A stretch of 64,000 nucleotides of DNA from an uncultured Lachnospiraceae bacterium. GTDB lineage: Bacteria > Bacillota > Clostridia > Lachnospirales > Lachnospiraceae. The stretch spans positions 7,945 to 71,944 of the forward strand of contig CAJTSD010000009.1 in NCBI GenBank assembly GCA_910578795.1, read 5' to 3'. This document shows, one piece after another, positions 59,995 to 64,000 of the stretch. Each line of letters opens with the position of its first letter. Positions within the stretch are counted from its first letter, which is position 1. The translations under genes and the position numbers were made by a program. The notes beneath the pieces were generated by a model, which worked only from the letters and a program-made list of their open reading frames with translations, searched no databases and was not told where the DNA came from.

Positions 59995-60086
59995 ATTGTC
60001 CCCTTTCTTTTTCTGCATAAATTTTTTAAAACTGTTATATATGGTTTTTCCACATTTTCTAGTTAAGCTTATGCAGGATTGGACAA

Positions 60087-60153
60087 AAAAAGAACCCAAA
60101 CGGTTCTTTTTTATTCATGACAATAGAAGACTCGCGAAGCGTGGATTCTATTG
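60087..60153 (-). terminator. Two stacked hairpins ending the MoxR-VWA operon
   Basis: On the minus strand CAATAGAA...TTCTATTG overlaps the VWA stop, then AAAGAACC...GGTTCTTT is followed by TTTTTGTCC. This is a typical terminator. Confidence 0.85.
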
Positions 60154-61353
60154 TTTGTTTACCATCAGTTTTATCATTGCGTCATTCAGCCCTTTTACCG
60201 TGAGCTTATACATCGGAAAGATTTCCTTTACGGCAGTTTCCGCCTCCCTCCAAGGAGCCCTTCCAGCCGCCATTTTCGGATTCATCCAAACCACCTTTTT
60301 ATAATGCCGCTTTACCAATTGCAGCCACTGATAACCGGAAAGTCCTCCGTTTGGTCCCCTGTAATTTCCGGTATCCGAATACAACTCCTCCGGCGCCATT
60401 GCCGCGTCCCCGACAATAATGACCTTATAATCACTGTCCGCGTTGCGAAACAGCCATTCCGTGTCAATCCAGTCGCCGTTTTCACACTCCGGTGTCTTAT
60501 ACAGCTTGGAGTAAATACAGTTGTGGAAATAATAAACCTTGACATCTTTAAAATGGTTGGACTTATTGACCGACTGGAACAAATCATTCATCAGCCTTGT
60601 ATACGGAATCATCGTACCGCCCGAATCCATCAGCAGCATCAGCTTTACGGCATTTTTTCTCGGACGCATCATTTCGATTTGCAGATACCCGCCGTTGTTG
60701 CAGGTCTTGTCAATCGTCGTGTCAATGTCAAGTTCGGTCTTTGGAATATCAAGCTTCGTGGAAAACTGGCGAAGCCGCCGCAGCGCCATTTGGAACTGCC
60801 GGTTGTCAATCACCTTGTCGTCGCGGAAATCCTTGTATTTTCTTGCACCGATTACCGCAAACGCCGACTGGTAGCCTGTTGCACCACCCACGCGCACACC
60901 GCCTACGTTGCCGCCCGTGTTTCCGAACTGCGTTTTTCCCATCGTGCCAATCCAAAAATTGCCGCCGTTGTGCTCCTCATTTTGGTCTTTCAGGCGCTCC
61001 TTGAACTTCTCCTCCACGTCGTCCTTGTCCACTTGAATTTCCTCAATCTGATTGAGCCAGTGCTTCTCCTCCTCGTGCAAAAGCTCCGTCATCTCCGGCT
61101 TATCCAGCCACGCGAGCATATTTTTGCCAACCTCGTTCTCGCTCATAATACCCTTAAAGCATTCCTCAAACGCCATATCAAATTTATCAAATTCCGTTTC
61201 GCTTTTGACCAAAATCATGCGCGCCACATAATAAAACTGCGTCAGCGAGCTTTCGCAAAGCCCTTTGTTAAGCGCGTCCTGAAGCGTCAGCCACTCGCTG
61301 AGCGTCACGTCAAGACCTTTGTTTTTTAATGTATAGAAAAATTTTGAAAACAT
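60148..61353 (-). CDS. VWA domain (CoxE-like) protein
   Basis: The 401-residue protein has an N-terminal helical domain, a glycine-rich linker (GGNVGGVRVGGATG), and a C-terminal von Willebrand A fold. The metal-site motif is MDSGGTM, where a DxSxS is usual, so metal binding may be altered. It pairs with the MoxR ATPase gene 22 bases upstream. MoxR/VWA pairs act as chaperones that insert metals or assemble complexes; the target here is unknown. The pair lies between gpsA and spoIVA, suggesting a possible link to the spore or envelope. Confidence 0.85.
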   Translation of the reverse strand: MFSKFFYTLKNKGLDVTLSEWLTLQDALNKGLCESSLTQFYYVARMILVKSETEFDKFDMAFEECFKGIMSENEVGKNMLAWLDKPEMTELLHEEEKHWLNQIEEIQVDKDDVEEKFKERLKDQNEEHNGGNFWIGTMGKTQFGNTGGNVGGVRVGGATGYQSAFAVIGARKYKDFRDDKVIDNRQFQMALRRLRQFSTKLDIPKTELDIDTTIDKTCNNGGYLQIEMMRPRKNAVKLMLLMDSGGTMIPYTRLMNDLFQSVNKSNHFKDVKVYYFHNCIYSKLYKTPECENGDWIDTEWLFRNADSDYKVIIVGDAAMAPEELYSDTGNYRGPNGGLSGYQWLQLVKRHYKKVVWMNPKMAAGRAPWREAETAVKEIFPMYKLTVKGLNDAMIKLMVNKQ

Positions 61354-61375
61354 CTGCGTTTCCCCTGTTCAGAAA

Positions 61376-62194
61376 TTAAAAATTTCCCATATTTTTAACG
61401 GTTTCCAAATCCTCGTCCTTCTTTACCACAACACCCACAAACGGAAGCTTTTCACGCAGCGTATCCGCGGAAATCCCTCCAATCTGAAGCGCGTTAATCC
61501 AGTCAATCAGCTCCGAGGTGCTTGGCTTTTTGCGAATATCGCGCTGCGCACGAATCTCATAAAACACCTTCATGGCGTTGTGCATCAGATTCTCCTCCAC
61601 ATCAGGATAATGCGTTTTGATAATCTCCTCCATCAGCGCCTCGTCGGGGAAATCAATATAGTGGAAAATACATCTTCTAAGGAATGCATCAGGCAGTTCT
61701 TTCTCGGCATTCGATGTGATAATCACAATCGGTCTGTGCTTTGCCTTTACCGTACGCTTTGTCTCATGGATATAAAACTCCATTTGGTCAAGCTCCCAAA
61801 GCAAATCATTCGGAAACTCCAAATCCGCCTTGTCAATCTCGTCAATTAAAAGCACAACCTGCTCCTCGCTTTCAAACGCTTCCCCAAGCTTTCCAAGTTT
61901 AATATATCTTGCAATATCATCAACGCCCTCCTCACCGAACTGTCCGTCGTACAACCGTTGAATGGTATCGTACATATACAGACCGTCCTGTGCCTTTGTC
62001 GTCGATTTTACATTCCAAATAATCAGCCGTTTGCCAAGTGAATTTGCCACTGCCTGCGCAAGCATCGTCTTGCCCGTACCGGGCTCACCCTTGATTAACA
62101 GGGGCTTTTTTAACGCAATTGCCACGTTTACGCTCGCCAAAAGCTCCTCGCTTGCCACATAATCCTGCGTACTGCTAAATGCTGTGTTTTCCAT
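61376..62194 (-). CDS. MoxR-family AAA ATPase
   Basis: The 272-residue chaperone-like AAA+ protein has Walker A GEPGTGKTML, Walker B VLLIDEIDKAD, the pre-sensor SNAEKELPDAFLRRC region with the arginine finger, and ends in a lid. GGAGG lies six bases before the ATG. It is the upstream partner of the VWA gene and probably forms hexamers that act on VWA-bound clients. Confidence 0.92.
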   Translation of the reverse strand: MENTAFSSTQDYVASEELLASVNVAIALKKPLLIKGEPGTGKTMLAQAVANSLGKRLIIWNVKSTTKAQDGLYMYDTIQRLYDGQFGEEGVDDIARYIKLGKLGEAFESEEQVVLLIDEIDKADLEFPNDLLWELDQMEFYIHETKRTVKAKHRPIVIITSNAEKELPDAFLRRCIFHYIDFPDEALMEEIIKTHYPDVEENLMHNAMKVFYEIRAQRDIRKKPSTSELIDWINALQIGGISADTLREKLPFVGVVVKKDEDLETVKNMGNF

Positions 62195-62213
62195 TTTAAA
62201 CCTCCATTAACCA

Positions 62214-63227
62214 TTAATCCCAGCCCTCATCGCTGATAATCTCAATCTTTTTATCCCGTATCATCAAATCCTTTACTGCCACAGCCGCGCTCTTGTTTTG
62301 GAAGAGCACTTCGTTGACCTGCTCGATAATCGGAAGCTCTATCTCATACTTCTTAGCAAGACCCATTGCCGCCTTTGCCGAAAAAACGCCCTCAACGACC
62401 ATGTTGACCTCGTCCATCGCCTCTTTCATCGTCTTTCCCTGCCCGATTAAAATACCGGCGCGCCTGTTTCTGCTGTGCATACTCGCACAGGTCACAATCA
62501 AATCGCCGATACCCGAAAGCCCGCAAAAGGTCTCAAACTTTCCGCCCATCGCAATCCCAAGTCTTGCAATCTCCGCAATGCCGCGCGTAATCAGCGCAGC
62601 TTTCGTATTATCTCCGTACCCGAGTCCGTCCGCAATGCCCGCGGCAAGCGCAACCACATTCTTTAACGCCGCTCCAAGCTCAATGCCAAGCACGTCAGGA
62701 CTGATATACACCCGAAACACATCGCTCATAAATACATTTTGAATATATTCCGCAGTCTTTTTCGTCCTGGCGCCGACTACAATCGTCGTGGGAATCCCCC
62801 TACCGACCTCCTCCGCGTGGGAAGGTCCCGACAGCACCGCAACATCTGCCTGCGGGATCTCGTCCTCAATCACCTGCGAAAGCGTCATCAGCGTTGCTTC
62901 CTCAATTCCCTTTGCCACATTCACAATCATCTGCCCCGAAACCGCATGCGCCTTCATCTGATGCGCCGTGCTTCTTGTAAATGTTGACGGAACCGCAAGC
63001 ACGAGAATGTCCTTCTTTTCCATAGCCTGCTGCAAATCCGATGTAAAGCACATATCATCGGGGAGCTTTACTCCCGGCAGCTTCTCCTTTTGTTCATGCT
63101 CCCTGTTCAGCATCTCAATTTCGTTCTCCAGCGCTGACCATACCGTAACCGCATGTCCGTTGTTGTGCAGAAGTACGGACAATGCAATCCCCCAGCTTCC
63201 GGCGCCGATAATCCCAATTTTTGCCAT
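62214..63227 (-). CDS. gpsA: Glycerol-3-phosphate dehydrogenase [NAD(P)+]
   Basis: Reduces dihydroxyacetone phosphate to glycerol-3-phosphate, the acceptor used by PlsY. The 337-residue form starts MAKIGIIGAGSWGIAL with the NAD loop GAGSWG. It has VLSGPSHAEEVGRGIPT, the catalytic Lys in LKNVVALAAGIADGLGYG, and NRRAGILIGQG. AAGGG lies eight bases before this ATG; the longer in-frame ORF overlaps plsY and lacks support. It follows plsY by 43 bases. Confidence 0.96.
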   Translation of the reverse strand: MAKIGIIGAGSWGIALSVLLHNNGHAVTVWSALENEIEMLNREHEQKEKLPGVKLPDDMCFTSDLQQAMEKKDILVLAVPSTFTRSTAHQMKAHAVSGQMIVNVAKGIEEATLMTLSQVIEDEIPQADVAVLSGPSHAEEVGRGIPTTIVVGARTKKTAEYIQNVFMSDVFRVYISPDVLGIELGAALKNVVALAAGIADGLGYGDNTKAALITRGIAEIARLGIAMGGKFETFCGLSGIGDLIVTCASMHSRNRRAGILIGQGKTMKEAMDEVNMVVEGVFSAKAAMGLAKKYEIELPIIEQVNEVLFQNKSAAVAVKDLMIRDKKIEIISDEGWD

Positions 63228-63270
63228 TTTGAATACCCTTATTCCTTTCCCGTTTTCAAATTCCGGCTTT

Positions 63271-63918
63271 TTACTGCTCACTCTTTTTTGTCAGATATGT
63301 TTTCCGTTCCTCTTTGTGAACCAGTCGTTTAATATTCTCCCTGTGCCCCCAAAACGCAAGCGTAGCCAAAAGCACCGTCACAATATAAAGCTCGTTTAAT
63401 GCCCCCTGCGACATTCCAAATACTCCAAGCTGCCCGAACAGAACCATCTCCGCAATCAGCAAAAGCTCTGTCACAAGCGAACCAAGCGACACGTAATGCG
63501 TTGTAAAAAAGATGGTTAGAAAACTTATTGCCTGCGGCAAAACCATATAGGGGTGAAAAAAGATAATCAGCCCTGCCGTACATGCAATCCCTTTTCCGCC
63601 CTTAAAGCCCAAATAGAACGGGAAAATATGACCTAAAATCGCGCCCGCAGCCGCATAAATTTTCAGCAGATACAACACATCGCCATACTGCTCCCGAAAC
63701 AGAAAACGCACCAGCATCATTGCAATTCCTGTCTTTAACATATCACAAAGAAGCACAATCATACCCGCTTTCTTTCCCAAAACACGCAGGGAATTTGTCG
63801 TTCCCGCATTCCCGCTTCCGTAATTGCGAATGTCAATCCCGTGCAGCTTTCCATATATATAGGAAGTTTGAAAGCATCCACACACATAACCGATTAGTAA
63901 ACATACCAAACGTACCAT
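63271..63918 (-). CDS. plsY: Acyl-phosphate glycerol-3-phosphate acyltransferase PlsY
   Basis: Uses acyl-phosphate made by PlsX to acylate glycerol-3-phosphate at the membrane. The 215-residue protein has about five membrane segments and the three motifs SGNAGTTNSLRVLGKKAG, GHIFPFYLGFKGGKGIA and the C-terminal WGHRENIKRL. AAAGG precedes the ATG at nine bases. The order plsY-gpsA gives both substrates of the step together. Confidence 0.95.
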   Translation of the reverse strand: MVRLVCLLIGYVCGCFQTSYIYGKLHGIDIRNYGSGNAGTTNSLRVLGKKAGMIVLLCDMLKTGIAMMLVRFLFREQYGDVLYLLKIYAAAGAILGHIFPFYLGFKGGKGIACTAGLIIFFHPYMVLPQAISFLTIFFTTHYVSLGSLVTELLLIAEMVLFGQLGVFGMSQGALNELYIVTVLLATLAFWGHRENIKRLVHKEERKTYLTKKSEQ

Positions 63919-63944
63919 TCCTACAATCCTTTGCCTTTCGCTTT

Positions 63945-64000
63945 TTTATTTTTCATCCGAGGATAAAAATTTATTTTTCATCCGAGGATAAAAATTTATT
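63945..64000. repeat. 25-base tandem repeat at the right edge
   Basis: TTTTCATCCGAGGATAAAAA occurs twice, 25 bases apart, and the last bases of the window could begin a third copy. Each unit is a weak palindrome (ATCCnnGGAT). It lies upstream of plsY and may extend outside the window. Confidence 0.75.

Noticed and set aside
60000..60086. Sigma-E promoter for spoIVA
   Set aside because: A CATATATAA-like -10 is present, but no acceptable -35 at the right spacing, so it was not listed although sigma-E control is expected from other spore formers.
60151..61329. 392-residue plus-strand open frame
   Set aside because: It is the exact antisense of the VWA gene, which has clear domains and a ribosome site on the minus strand.
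63945..64000. CRISPR repeats at the right edge
   Set aside because: The 25-base units are contiguous with no spacers.

Overview
The window reads as a chromosomal segment of a spore-forming, low-to-mid GC Firmicute, most likely Lachnospiraceae (Roseburia/Eubacterium-like). The grounds are spoIVA, a plsX-acpP-rnc-smc block, plsY-gpsA, strong GGAGG ribosome binding sites, a Bce-type module and several protein families typical of Clostridia. No taxonomic search could be run. Almost every gene is on the minus strand. The only plus-strand genes are tmcAL, a cytidylate-kinase-like gene, tRNA-Leu, a CobL-like gene and a PaaI-type thioesterase.

Layout. 1-3.8 kb: smc (cut by the window edge), rnc, acpP and plsX, with a perfect sigma-A promoter before plsX. 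3.9-7.5 kb: a signalling operon hpt - fapA-like gene with nine helical repeats - HD-GYP response regulator. 7.6-8.6 kb: tandem structured repeats, then rpmF and its DUF177 partner. 8.8-19.2 kb: tmcAL, a UPF0210/ACT-domain pair, walJ, an FtsA-like gene with a long C-terminal extension, coaE, polA and a ZAS-type membrane protein. 19.3-27.2 kb: a sugar-binding-type sensor fused to GGDEF, an exported protein and a complete Bce-like ABC/two-component module. 27.4-36.6 kb: a kinase, a MATE exporter, tRNA-Leu, nudC, standalone AICAR formyltransferase plus PurO-type IMP cyclohydrolase under a ZTP riboswitch, yfhO and a degenerate CobL-like protein. 36.7-40.7 kb: an exported ComEC-like hydrolase, a second FapA protein and an AAA ATPase.

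40.8-42.7 kb is an AT-rich three-gene cassette (pentapeptide-repeat/ion-channel protein, MNT nucleotidyltransferase, small protein). It starts 19 bases after the stop of the preceding hydro-lyase gene and ends at a terminator. It looks acquired and is the best candidate for an undescribed system. 42.7-47.2 kb holds two complete sets of LeuC/LeuD-family hydro-lyase subunits, with a lipoprotein and a 55-residue membrane protein interleaved. 47.4-64 kb: an RdgB-type pyrophosphatase, a thioesterase, paaK, a Nudix hydrolase, a PilZ protein, a heterodimeric ABC exporter, rnhA, a membrane-anchored MutS-like ATPase, cdd, pnp, spoIVA, a VWA/MoxR pair, gpsA and plsY.

How it fits together. Cyclic-di-GMP turnover is well represented (GGDEF, HD-GYP and PilZ proteins), and both FapA-family proteins may be linked to surface or signalling complexes. 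The purine pair is under ZTP control. Several intergenic regions hold unexplained multi-hairpin repeats: a ~70-base tandem unit near 7.7 kb with a diverged inverted copy at 8.7 kb, a 64-base core repeated at 39.5 and 48.6 kb with a variant at 10.1 kb, a multi-branch element at 11.6 kb and a 25-base tandem repeat at the right edge.
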